DNA from: Acetobacteraceae bacterium
GTDB taxonomy: Bacteria; Pseudomonadota; Alphaproteobacteria; Acetobacterales; Acetobacteraceae
Assembly (NCBI GenBank): GCA_025360065.1
Contig: JANYCX010000025.1
Span: 1-34,163 of the forward strand
Reading direction: 5' to 3'
DNA length: 34,163 bases
The notes under the pieces were generated by a model that did not search any database, was not told the DNA's origin, and was given only the letters and a program-made list of their open reading frames with translations. The position numbers and the translations under genes are program-made. Every line of letters begins with the position of its first letter. The first letter of the stretch is position 1. This document shows positions 21,490-31,300 of the stretch, piece by piece.

Positions 21490-22823
21490 TGTCGCAAGGT
21501 CGCCATCGGGCGGCGCAGTAACCACAACAGCAATGGGCGGGGTTCGCCGTAAACCTTGGCGGTGCCCTTCAGGCCCAGGCGCTGCGGCTCGGCATCCGGA
21601 TCGAGGGTGGCGCGAAACACATAGGACAACACGCCGTCGGCCGCCGTCGCACTGCCATAACTTGCAAAGCTGAGCTTGGCGCCCACCGGCTGGTCGGGGG
21701 CGATGTTGCCGAAAAACTGGACCTCGGACCCGACCGCAAAGGTCGCGATTTCGCCAACCGGCACCTGCATTTCGATCAACCGCGAGGCAGGGCCCGCGAT
21801 CAGCATGATGCGCTCGCCGATCTCGACCGGGCGGCCGATCCAGTCGCTGGCATCGTTGAACACCGCAATTCCGTCGGTCGCCGCCACCACCCGGGCGCGT
21901 TGCAACAGGCTGGTCTGGTAGCCGAGCTCGGCAGCCTGCTGCTCCATCTTGCTTTTCAGCAGCGCCAGCCGCCCACGGGCCCGCAGATCGGCCACGGCTT
22001 CGCGCGATACCTGGGAATATTCGACCTGCGCCAGTTCGAGCGCTTTCTGCGCCACCTCGACCCGGCTGGCGAGTTGGGTGGTATCGAGCGTCAACAGCGC
22101 CTCGCCGGCTTTAACCAGGGCATTCGGTGCAACCAGCACGTTTTCGATCACCCCGGCGAAGGGCGCGCGGATCGGGGTGGGATCAACCGGCACCACCTCG
22201 GCGGGGGCCAGAATCGAGCTGCGCGCTGGCAGCATCATCGCGGCCACCGCCATCAGGCCAAGGGCTGCGAAAACCAGATTGCGCCGCCCGTGATGCAGAC
22301 GCGGCAGACGGCGGCGGCGGCGCAGGTCGTGCCAGATCAGGGCTTGGGAATAGCTCGCAGTCAGGGCTTGCAGCAATGCCGCCTCGCCATCGGTCCATGG
22401 ATCGTGCCGGGCGAATACCAACCCGCCGGCAAGCACGCCATCGGGGGAGGTAAGCGGGCACCACAAGGCACATTCGGGCAGATGCTCGGGCCAGTTGGCC
22501 GCAAGCGCGGGCGGCAGGTTGGCCGCCGTGCAGGCGCGGATCTGGCCGGCATCGGGCAGGCGCGACAAATGACGCAGCACCGCGCGCATCCAGGTTGCGT
22601 AAGGTCCGTCCTGATCCGGATTGCCAGCGCCGGACAGCACCAACTTGCGGGTGTGGGGCTGCCACAAGGCGGCCTGCATGTAGGGCACGATGGAAATGGT
22701 CTCATTGACCATCAGAAAGCCAAGCTCGTCCCGCTTGGCGGTCCGCGCCTGCAACTGCACCTGCAACACCGCCGACAGGCGCAGCATCTGTTGATTGGCG
22801 CCGGCCGAAACCGTGTCGCCCAT
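21474..22823 (-). CDS. HlyD-family adaptor with N-terminal GAF-like domain
   Basis: A 449-residue protein. Residues about 10-165 look like a cytoplasmic GAF-type sensor domain (LGFLMVNETISIVPYMQAALWQP, ALWCPLTSPDGVLAGGLVFARHDPWTDGEAALLQAL). A basic stop-transfer HDLRRRRRLPRLHHGRR precedes one membrane helix, NLVFAALGLMAVAAMMLPA. The periplasmic half then has the split lipoyl motif (RAPFAGVIENVLVAPNALVKAGEALLTLD), a coiled coil (VAQKALELAQVEYSQVS) and the returning VVAATDGIAVFNDASDWIGRPVEIGERIM. It is an inner-membrane-anchored adaptor. The start ATG at 22823 overlaps the previous stop (TGATG); GTG 22826 is an alternative. It links the TolC side to the M50-HlyD protein. Confidence 0.85.
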   Translation of the reverse strand: MGDTVSAGANQQMLRLSAVLQVQLQARTAKRDELGFLMVNETISIVPYMQAALWQPHTRKLVLSGAGNPDQDGPYATWMRAVLRHLSRLPDAGQIRACTAANLPPALAANWPEHLPECALWCPLTSPDGVLAGGLVFARHDPWTDGEAALLQALTASYSQALIWHDLRRRRRLPRLHHGRRNLVFAALGLMAVAAMMLPARSSILAPAEVVPVDPTPIRAPFAGVIENVLVAPNALVKAGEALLTLDTTQLASRVEVAQKALELAQVEYSQVSREAVADLRARGRLALLKSKMEQQAAELGYQTSLLQRARVVAATDGIAVFNDASDWIGRPVEIGERIMLIAGPASRLIEMQVPVGEIATFAVGSEVQFFGNIAPDQPVGAKLSFASYGSATAADGVLSYVFRATLDPDAEPQRLGLKGTAKVYGEPRPLLLWLLRRPMATLRQWLAL

Positions 22824-23614
22824 CACGGCGCGCTGGGCGGTGGGCTCAACTCCGCCTGCCCGCTCATCCCCGGCAGCAGGCCCGCTACCGCACCGCTGAT
22901 GCGGCCATAGGCCTTCACCGACTGGCTGACACTATCAACCTTGCCGGACAGGCGGATAATGGCGGCCTGGTAGGTTTTGCCGGTTTCCTGGATATGGGCG
23001 GTGAAAACCGTGCCCTCGCGCAACCAAGCAAGCCAGCGCGATGGCAGAATGAGTTCGAGTTCGAGCTCCTGTTCGCTGACCAGTTCCAGCAAGGGCGCAC
23101 CAGCGGCGACCCATTCGAAATTGCGCGCCATAACAGTGCCAACCCGGCCGGCAAACGGGGCGTGGACCACGCAGCTTTCGGCGTTGGCCTCGGCGATGAC
23201 CAGATCGGCCTGCGCCTCGGCCACCTCGGACACCGCAAGCTGATACTCGGCGGTGTTGTTGGTGCCAAGTTGGCGCAGCTTGGCACTGATGTCGAGCTGG
23301 CGCTGCTTTTTGCTGAGCGTCGCCTTGCTGCGCGCGACCACACCGTCGATCTGGGCACAGAAAAACCGTGCGATGACCTGGCCAGACTTAAAACGATCGC
23401 CATCGCGCAACGGAAATTCATTGAGCCGGCCGGCCATCGGCGCACCGATCACCGCGTCGAGCCGGGCGACAACCTGCACCCCGATCCCGGAATCGAGCGG
23501 CAATGCGCGCGGCGCCGGTATTGGCTGGGCGGTGGCCATTGTGGCGGCCAGAATCAGCGCTGCACCCAAAATACCGCCGCGCGACAGGCTCGGTCCGCAC
23601 GCCTTGCCCGGCAT
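22823..23614 (-). CDS. HlyD-family periplasmic adaptor protein
   Basis: A 263-residue membrane-fusion protein. A signal peptide or anchor (GGILGAALILAATMATAQP) is followed by GVQVVARLDAVIGAPMAGRLNEFPLRDGDRFKSGQVIARF, the first lipoyl half. A coiled-coil hairpin (SKKQRQLDISAKLRQL..TAEYQLAVSEVAEAQADLVIAEAN) and CVVHAPFAGRVGTVMARNFEWVAAGAPLLELV, the second lipoyl half, come next. It is shorter than typical HlyD proteins and ends with a beta-barrel remnant and proline-rich tail. It lies 5 nt after the TolC-like gene and overlaps the next adaptor gene, so it belongs to the export operon. It is expected in the periplasm, bridging to TolC. Confidence 0.87.
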   Translation of the reverse strand: MPGKACGPSLSRGGILGAALILAATMATAQPIPAPRALPLDSGIGVQVVARLDAVIGAPMAGRLNEFPLRDGDRFKSGQVIARFFCAQIDGVVARSKATLSKKQRQLDISAKLRQLGTNNTAEYQLAVSEVAEAQADLVIAEANAESCVVHAPFAGRVGTVMARNFEWVAAGAPLLELVSEQELELELILPSRWLAWLREGTVFTAHIQETGKTYQAAIIRLSGKVDSVSQSVKAYGRISGAVAGLLPGMSGQAELSPPPSAP

Positions 23615-23619
23615 GCCGA

Positions 23620-25320
23620 CTATCCCGCTCGCGCCGCCGACGCAACGATATGTGCCCCCGCCGGGTTGGCAGGTTTGCGGCGCACAACCGAAACCGGCTT
23701 GGCCGCAGCCGGCAGCGACGCGGCTGCCGCGACAACCGGGGCCGGAATAGTCGTCGGTGCGTCGGCCGCGGCGGTCTGGACGGGGATCAGATCAGGCAAC
23801 TGCCCGGCCTCCCAGCCGGCAATCGCCACCGTCACCCGCTGGACCAGGGTCGGCAGATCGTCGAGATCGGCATTGGGCGGCACCAGATCGACACCAACCG
23901 ATGAATAAACGCCGGCGAGTGAGCTGTGCACCGCGGCCGTCGAGCGATCGCGTTGCAAGCGGGCGACCAGCCCCGAAAGATTGCGCCGCAAGACCTCGGC
24001 TTCCGATTCCGTGCCGGCCTGCGCGGCATTGCGGGCATATTTCTGGATATCGCTTTCGACCTCGTCGGCCTGTTTTGCCATCCGGAGATCGTCGAGGGTG
24101 CCGAGATATTGCCGGTACGTAAGGTTGATTTGGGTAAGCGCCGCAACACTCAACGCGAGGCGGCGCTGCTGGGTGATTTCAAGCGATTGTTCGGCCACCG
24201 CAATCGCCTTGGGTCCCTGGATCAGCGATAGCAGGTTCCAGGTTGCACGGACCCCGAGCAAGCCCCACGCGTTGTTGTAGAGATAGCGGTTGGAATCGTA
24301 GTTCACGCTGCCGAGCACGCCGATGCCCGGCATCATACGGATCATTTCCTTGTAAATGTCCTGGCGGTCGATCTTTTCCTGATAGGCCTCGATCCGCAAT
24401 TCAGGCCGCAGCGCCAGGCCGGTTTCTTCCAGCCGGCTTATATCCAGATTAAGGGTTTGCGGCGCGATCGCGGCCGACACCGGCACCAGGGACAGTTTTT
24501 GGGTCGGCGGCACGTTGATCAGCGATGCCAGTTGGATTTTGGCATCAATAAGGTCGGCGCGTATATGATGCAGTTCGGTGATGACCTGCAGCAGATTATG
24601 CTGAAAATCGAGCGTCGCCAGCTGCGGCTGCAACCCGTTGCGCGATGCTGCGCGCGATCCATCGAGCACTTTTTGCGCCCGCGCCAGCAATGGTTCAACC
24701 TGCGGCAGCAGTTCCTCGGACGCTGCTGCCCGCCAATAGGTGTCAGTCACCGACCGCAGGATGTTCTCGATCACCTTGCGTCGCCGTTCCAACGCCACCA
24801 GCGCGCGATAGCCCTGCTGCTTGGCCTGGAAATAGCTCACCCCGGCATCGAGCAGGTTCCACGACAATTCCATGTTGCCGTAATAGTGCCGCGGTTCCTC
24901 GGAATAGGAATAATCCAATGATTCAAGCCCGGTGCGCTCAGCTACGCTTCTCGCCGAGTTTCGGCTGGTGCGCCAGGTGTAGCCGGCATCGGCCGCCAGA
25001 CGCGGCAGCATTTGGGCAAAGGCGAGATCGACCTGACGTTCCTGCAAGGTCGTTTCAGCTTTGGCAAGCTGGGTATCGTAATTATATTTCAAGGTCCGCG
25101 CGATCGCGTTCGCGAGAGTGAGCTTACCTTCATGCGGGATATAGTTCTTTTGCAACGTCGCAAAATCGCTGCGCGCGCGATCGAGGTGCTGCTCGGCGGT
25201 AATCGCCTCGGGCCGCAAATTGCAAGCGCCCAGCAGCATGATTGTTCCCAGCAGCGATGCACGAAACACGCTGCGTGCCGTGGCAGATGGTTTGGTTCGG
25301 CGATCGAGGGTCAGGCGCAT
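23620..25320 (-). CDS. TolC-family outer-membrane factor (lipoprotein)
   Basis: A 566-residue outer-membrane efflux protein. The lipobox SLLGTIMLLGACNLRPE predicts acylation of Cys about residue 33. The body has two OEP repeats of alternating strand and long coiled helices: KLTLANAIARTLKYNYDTQLAKAETTLQERQVDLAFAQMLPRL and, in the second half, TGLALRPELRIEAYQEKIDRQDIYKEMIRMMPGIGVLGSVNYDSN with WNLLSLIQGPKAIAVAEQSLEITQQRR. The C-terminus after about 500 is a low-complexity Ala/Pro tail. Start 25320 (MRLTLDRRT) follows GGAAGA; the track start 25437 is inside the giant gene's end. It lies 31 bp downstream of the giant exoprotein gene and probably serves as its exit channel. Confidence 0.9.
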   Translation of the reverse strand: MRLTLDRRTKPSATARSVFRASLLGTIMLLGACNLRPEAITAEQHLDRARSDFATLQKNYIPHEGKLTLANAIARTLKYNYDTQLAKAETTLQERQVDLAFAQMLPRLAADAGYTWRTSRNSARSVAERTGLESLDYSYSEEPRHYYGNMELSWNLLDAGVSYFQAKQQGYRALVALERRRKVIENILRSVTDTYWRAAASEELLPQVEPLLARAQKVLDGSRAASRNGLQPQLATLDFQHNLLQVITELHHIRADLIDAKIQLASLINVPPTQKLSLVPVSAAIAPQTLNLDISRLEETGLALRPELRIEAYQEKIDRQDIYKEMIRMMPGIGVLGSVNYDSNRYLYNNAWGLLGVRATWNLLSLIQGPKAIAVAEQSLEITQQRRLALSVAALTQINLTYRQYLGTLDDLRMAKQADEVESDIQKYARNAAQAGTESEAEVLRRNLSGLVARLQRDRSTAAVHSSLAGVYSSVGVDLVPPNADLDDLPTLVQRVTVAIAGWEAGQLPDLIPVQTAAADAPTTIPAPVVAAAASLPAAAKPVSVVRRKPANPAGAHIVASAARAG

Positions 25321-25351
25321 GCGGGTATCTTCCGTTGGTCGTCGAATAGGG

Positions 25352-28300
25352 TCACGCCGCGGGCCGGCTGGTGTTGCCAAGGTCCAAGGTGCGGAGCAAC
25401 GCCCGCGCCTGGCCCAACCGTCCCGATCGCCCGGCATCGCGCAATTGCTGGCTGAAACCCGCCCGCATGCCGCCGGTAGTTGATTGTTGACTTAGAGCAG
25501 CGAAGAACGACGTCGTGTCAACTGGATTTTGCAAAGGCTCTACCGGAACAACCACGACCGTCGTCCGTGTGTCGATTTCGGCAAGGGCGAGGCCTTCAAC
25601 CGCCATCGGTTCGCCAAGCGGCGCCAAAACCGGTCCCCTGACATTGAGGCTAGGCAGCGGACGCACTGCCCCGGGGGGCTTCAACAACTCCTGAAGTGCC
25701 GCAAGATCGCGTCCCACCAAAATCCGATACTCACCCTGGGCCCGGTGGCCCTGCTCATCCACCGCCGTGATCGCAATATCGACCCGGCCGTAAAATGTCG
25801 CAGGCGGGGTGCCGTAAAACACCCGCGCGCGGCTGTCGAAAATCAACCAGTCCGGCAGCGGCCGGCCATCGGTTTGGATGGCGTTTAGCGTCAACTGCGA
25901 GCTTGGGTCGGTATCGTAGAACATATCGGGCGGCAGCGGTTCGACCGAGCGCTGATTGGCGATGATGAAGCGTCGCACGTCGCTCCCGACTAGCCAGTTT
26001 TCCGGTCGCCCCACCCGGTCTTGGATCAGGTTGCGATTGGCGCTGCCGAAGCCGAATTTCTGGATCGGATCGGGTGGCAGGCCCGGTGGCGGTGGCGTCA
26101 GGATCGGTGGAGACGGCGGCCGCGGCGTGATCGCAATCGTCGCAATCACCAGATTGCTGGTCACCGGGCCGCCAGTCCCGAGATTGAACCCAGGCGAAGT
26201 GCCACCATACGATGTGGTGTTTTGGTCATTTAGCGACGCGCCGATTGAAATCACGTTGACCCGGCTCGGGTCAGGGCTGGTGTTGGCGTAGGTCAGATGA
26301 TCCAGAACGCTGGCGACCTGCGGTGCGGTAACGTTGTTGGCAAACGTGATGACCAGGCTGCCACCGGATTGGGTGAAAACCCCGATCAGGGTGTTGCCCA
26401 ATGTCACGGTCCCGCCAGTGATCAGCAATGCGGTGTCGCCGCCGAACAGATCAGCCGGGTTGGGTCCAGTTGTCCGTTGCACGGTCAGCACAGTGCCGCC
26501 GTAATTGCCCCCGAGTGCATCGATTGGGGTATCGCTGACGCTCGCGCCCAAGCCCCGCAGGGCCACAGGGATTGAACCGCTGCCGGGAATATTGGTCCCG
26601 CCCCAACCCGCGATCACCGGTGCTATGTCCGGCTTTTCATAGATGAAGTTGACGTTGCCCACCGGCCCGCCGGCAAGGGTGATCGTCGAGGTCGCCGGCC
26701 CCGCCCCGACCGTGCCAAATTGTTGCAGCACCAGATTTTCAGTCGCGCCCAAGCCGGCGTTGCCAGGACGCGGCAAGGTGATGGTAACCGGCCCGTCCGG
26801 CAAGGTGCCGGCAGCGAAGCTGTAAGTGCCATCGGCCGCCGTGGTCGTGGTGATCGTGGTGGTGATGCCACCCACAACAAAGCTCGCCGTCACCGTGATG
26901 CCGCCCAGCGCAATGTCGATATCGCCCCCGGTGCCAAACACCAGATTAGCCGGGCCAAGCACGTCCCAAACCCGCCCGGTGATGCTGCCCGCCGGCGCCA
27001 AGGCCACCGTCGCAATCGCGGTACCGGACAGCGGACCACCCACGCCAAGATTGCGCCCGGTCGATCCCGGATCGATGCCGGTATAGAGCGTGGTGTTGTT
27101 GTCATTCAGCGTGGCCGTGATCGACGCCGTCTGGCCCAGCACCGTGACCGGCGCGGTGTTCGAATAGGTGATGTTGTCCAGCACACCCGCTGCCTGTGCC
27201 GCCGTAGTGCCGGGATTGAACGTGACAACCAGACTGCCACCCGTCTGGGTAAAGGTGCCGATCGGGGCGCCACCAAGCCTCACCACGCCCCCGGCGAGCG
27301 TGAGCGTGCCACTGCCGGCGAACACATCCGTCCCGACCGGGATTCCGGTGCGGGAAACCGTCAGGACGGTGCCGCCGTAATCTCCACCAAGCGTATTGAT
27401 CGGCACGTCGGTCACGGTTGCTCCCAACCCCCTCAGTGCCACCGGGGTCGCGCCAATTTCCGGCACGTTGGTGCTGCCCCAACCGGCGATCACCGGCGCT
27501 ATGTCCGGCTTTTCGTAGATGAAATCGACATTGTTGACCGCAGCACCGGCAAGCGTGATCGACGATGCACCAGCACCGGCCCCGACAGCGCCAATCCGTT
27601 GCAGAACCAGGGTTTCATTGGCCGCCAACCCGCCTGCGCCGGGCACAGGCAGACTGATCCGCACCGCGCCATCCGGCAGGGTGCCGGCGGCGAAGCTATA
27701 GGTGCCGTTGCTAGCGGTCGTGGTGGTAACGGTCCGCACAACATTCAGCGCGTCGGTGAAGGTCGCGGTGACCGTGATGCCGGCCAGGCTGGTATCAACT
27801 TCGGCCGGCGGATTGAAGGCAAGGTTGGCCGCCCCGAGCGTATCCCAAACCCGCCCACTAATCGCACCAGTCGGCGCGACCAGTGTAATCGGCACAACCG
27901 CCGTGGTGCTGGAATAGCTGAACGCCAGCGCGTTGGGCCCGGTCGCACTCGGGCCACCCAGAACGCCATCGGTCGGGATCGCCGCCAATGTGCCGTTGCC
28001 AACCGCATTATACTGGTCCCAGGCCCGGAACGTGAGCGCGGTTGGCAATGTACCAGCACTTGCCCCGACATTGGGCTGGAAATAGACCCGGGTAGTGGCA
28101 TCACCAACCAGATGCAGCGAATTCAGCGCCGAGATCGCGGGTTGTCCGCCACCGGCAAACTGGGTCCAGGTGGCGCCGGCGTTGGTCGTGTACCACCAGC
28201 GCCCCTTGGTGATATCAACCGCGACCACCGAAAGCCCGCCAGTGGCCGGCACGCCGCCATTGGTTTGCGAATTGCCATCCGGGTCAGTCACCCCGACCGC

Positions 28301-31300
28301 GGTCAGCAGCGCGGACACCAACGTGCCCGCCACCCCGGCCGGTGGCGCATAGGCGAAGGTGCCGGCATTGCCCAAATTGGCCACACCCGCGCCGAGAATG
28401 GGCGAGCTGTCGAGGTCGATCACGTTGATCGTTTCTGTGCTGGTGGTCGCCACTGCACCTTTGGTGTAGGTCGTGGTTACAGTTCGCGCGGGCAGGTTGG
28501 GAATTGGGTTGATATCGACGTACTTCACCCCGCGCAACGCGGTCTGCCAGGCCGCCGCGGTCGGGGCCGGGCCTGCAACGGCGGTGATCGTCAGCACACC
28601 TGTCGTTGCATTATAGCTCGCCTGCAGGGTCGCGCCCAGATCGACGTTGGAAATGCTCAGCACATCCTCGCCGGCACGGAATCCGCCGGTGATGGCAAGC
28701 GTGACCGTGTCGGGCGCGGTCGCGACCGTGATTGTGCTGTCGAGCGCGACCGCATTGGTCGCCGGGGCGATATCATTGGGCTTGGTAAATGTGACCGTTA
28801 CCGCGGCCGGCACCACATTGATGGTCGCAATGACGGCGTTGCTGTTCAATGCCCCGCCAGTGCCAAGATTAAAGCCTGGCGAGCCCGCAATGTTGCCGGG
28901 CGCTGCCGCATAGCTCGTGGTATTATGGTCGTTCAGGATCGCGCTGATCGAAATCGAGTTCTGCACCAAATTCCCGTTTGAATTGGAATATTGCAGATGG
29001 TCGAGCACGGATGCGACCTGGGTTGCTGTCGTGCCGGTCGCAAAGGTAACCACCAGAACGCCGCCGGTCTGGGTGAAGCTGCCAACCGTGGTCACGCCCA
29101 GTTTCACCACGCCGCTGGCAAGGTTCAGGGTTCCGTCACCGCTGAAACTGTCAGCCGTGTTGGGGCCGCCAGCGCGCCCAACGGTCAGGAATGTGCCGCC
29201 ATAATCCGCGCCACTGCCGCCGCCCAGCGTGTTAAGCGGGGCATCGACAACCGACGCGCCCAGGCCCGCGAGCGATACCGGGGTGGTGCCGGTTTCCTGC
29301 ACATTCGTGCCACCCCAGCCGCCCAGAACCGGCGCGACATCGGGTTTCTGGTAGACGAAGTTCACCCCGCTGGTGTTCCCCGTCGCCAGGGTAACCGATG
29401 CGGTGCCGGGATTGGCTGGAACTGTGCCGAAAGCATCATAAACCAGGGTTTCCGTCGCCGGCAGGCCGCCAGCGCCGGCGCTCGGCATCGCAATTGTTAC
29501 GGTCCCGACGCCAAAGGTTCCGGCGACGAAGCTGTAATTGCCGCTCACATCGGTTGTGGTGGTGGCGGTAACGGTGCCCGGGCTGCCATCCGGTTTTGGC
29601 CCGGTGGCGCTGACGGTTACCCCGGCCAAAGCAGTATCAACGTCGCCCGGCGCGCCAAAGCCCAGGCTCGCGGCCGGCCCAAGCCGGTCCCACGCCCGCC
29701 CGCTGACCGCGCCGCCCGGCGTGAACAGGGCAATCGGCACCACTGCGATGGTGCTGGAATAGCTGAACGCCAGCGCGTTGGGGCCGGCAGCACTCGGGCC
29801 ACCCAGCGTTCCATCACTGGGTATTGCCGATAGCGTGCCATTGCCGACCGCGTTGTACTGATCCCAGGCGCGGAAGGTCAGCGCGGTGGCAATCGTGCCG
29901 GCGCCGGCGGCAACATTAGGCTGGAAATAAACCCGCGTAGTGGCATCGCCGACCAGATGCAGCGCATTGGTCGCCGAAACCGTTGGAAGCACCCCGCCGG
30001 CAAACTGGGTCCAGGTCGTGCCGGCATTGGTCGAATACCACCAGACGCCCTTGGTGGTATCAACCGCCACCACCGCCAGCCCGCCGGTTGCCGGGGTGCC
30101 GCCATTGGTCTGCGAATTGCCATCCGGATCAGTTACCCCCACCGCGGTCAGCAATGACGAGACCAGGGTGCCAACCGCGCCGGTTGGTGCCGCGTTCGAC
30201 AGGGTACTGGACGATCCAAGGCTGGCCACCCCAGCGCCAAGGATCGGGGAGCTATCAAGATCAACCACGTTGACTGTTTCGGTGCTGGTGGTGACCAGCG
30301 CGCCGGTGGTGTAAGATGCGGTAACGGTCCGGGCCGGCAGGTTCGGGATCGGATTGGTATCGACAAATGTCACCCCGCGCAATGCGGTCTGCCAATCCGC
30401 CGCAGTCGGCGTCTGGCCCACCACTGCGGTGATCGTCAACACCCCGATCGTGGCATTATAGCTCGCCTGCAGGGTGCTGCCGAGGGCAGTGTTGGCAACG
30501 CCGAGCACGTCTTCGCCCGCACGGAACCCGGCGGTGATGGCGAGTGTCACGCTGTCGGGGGCGGATACGACTGCAAGCGTGCTGTTCAATGCCACCGCGT
30601 TGGTGGCAGGTGCGATGTCGTTCGGCTTGGTGAAGGTCACCGTGCGGGTGGCCGGGGTGATGTTGATCGTTGCAACGACAGCGTTGCTGTTGAGCGCCCC
30701 ACCGGTGCCGAGATTGAACCCCGGCGATCCGGTTTGCCCGGGCGCGGTGACGTAGCTGGTGGTGTTGTTATCGTTCAGGACCGCGGTGATCGACACGCCG
30801 TTCTGCAAAGCATTGGCAAAGGTATTGGCATATTGCAGATGATCCATCACCCCCGCGACTTGGGCCGCAGTAATCGTGGCTGCGGTGTTGAAGGTGATCA
30901 CCAGTGCGCCGCCGGTCTGGGTAAACGTGCCGATCTGGACGCTGCTCAAGCTCACCGCACCACCCGAAAGCGTCAGCGTGAGGTCACCGGTGAAGACATC
31001 GGTGGCATTGGCGCCGCCGGTGCGTTGCACGGTCAGCACGGTGCCGAGATAATTGCCGCCCAGCGTGTTGATCGGGGTGCTGACGATCCCTGCGCCGACG
31101 CCTTTGAGTAATACCGGCGTGCTGCCGGTCTCGGCAATGTTGGTGCCGCCCCAGCCGGAGATCACTGGCGCCACGTCCGGCCGCTGATAGATGAAATTGA
31201 GGCCGGTATTGGCGGTGCCAATCGCAATGGTGGCGCTCGCGGTCGCAGGGTTGGAGGTAACGGCGCCGATTGCGTTGTAAACCAGGGCCTCAGTGGCACC

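Noticed and set aside
26720-28981. 753-aa plus-strand ORF antisense to the exoprotein
   Set aside because: It has the Arg/His/Gly-rich composition of a G+C-rich shadow frame, no recognisable domain, and lies wholly opposite well-formed repeat modules.
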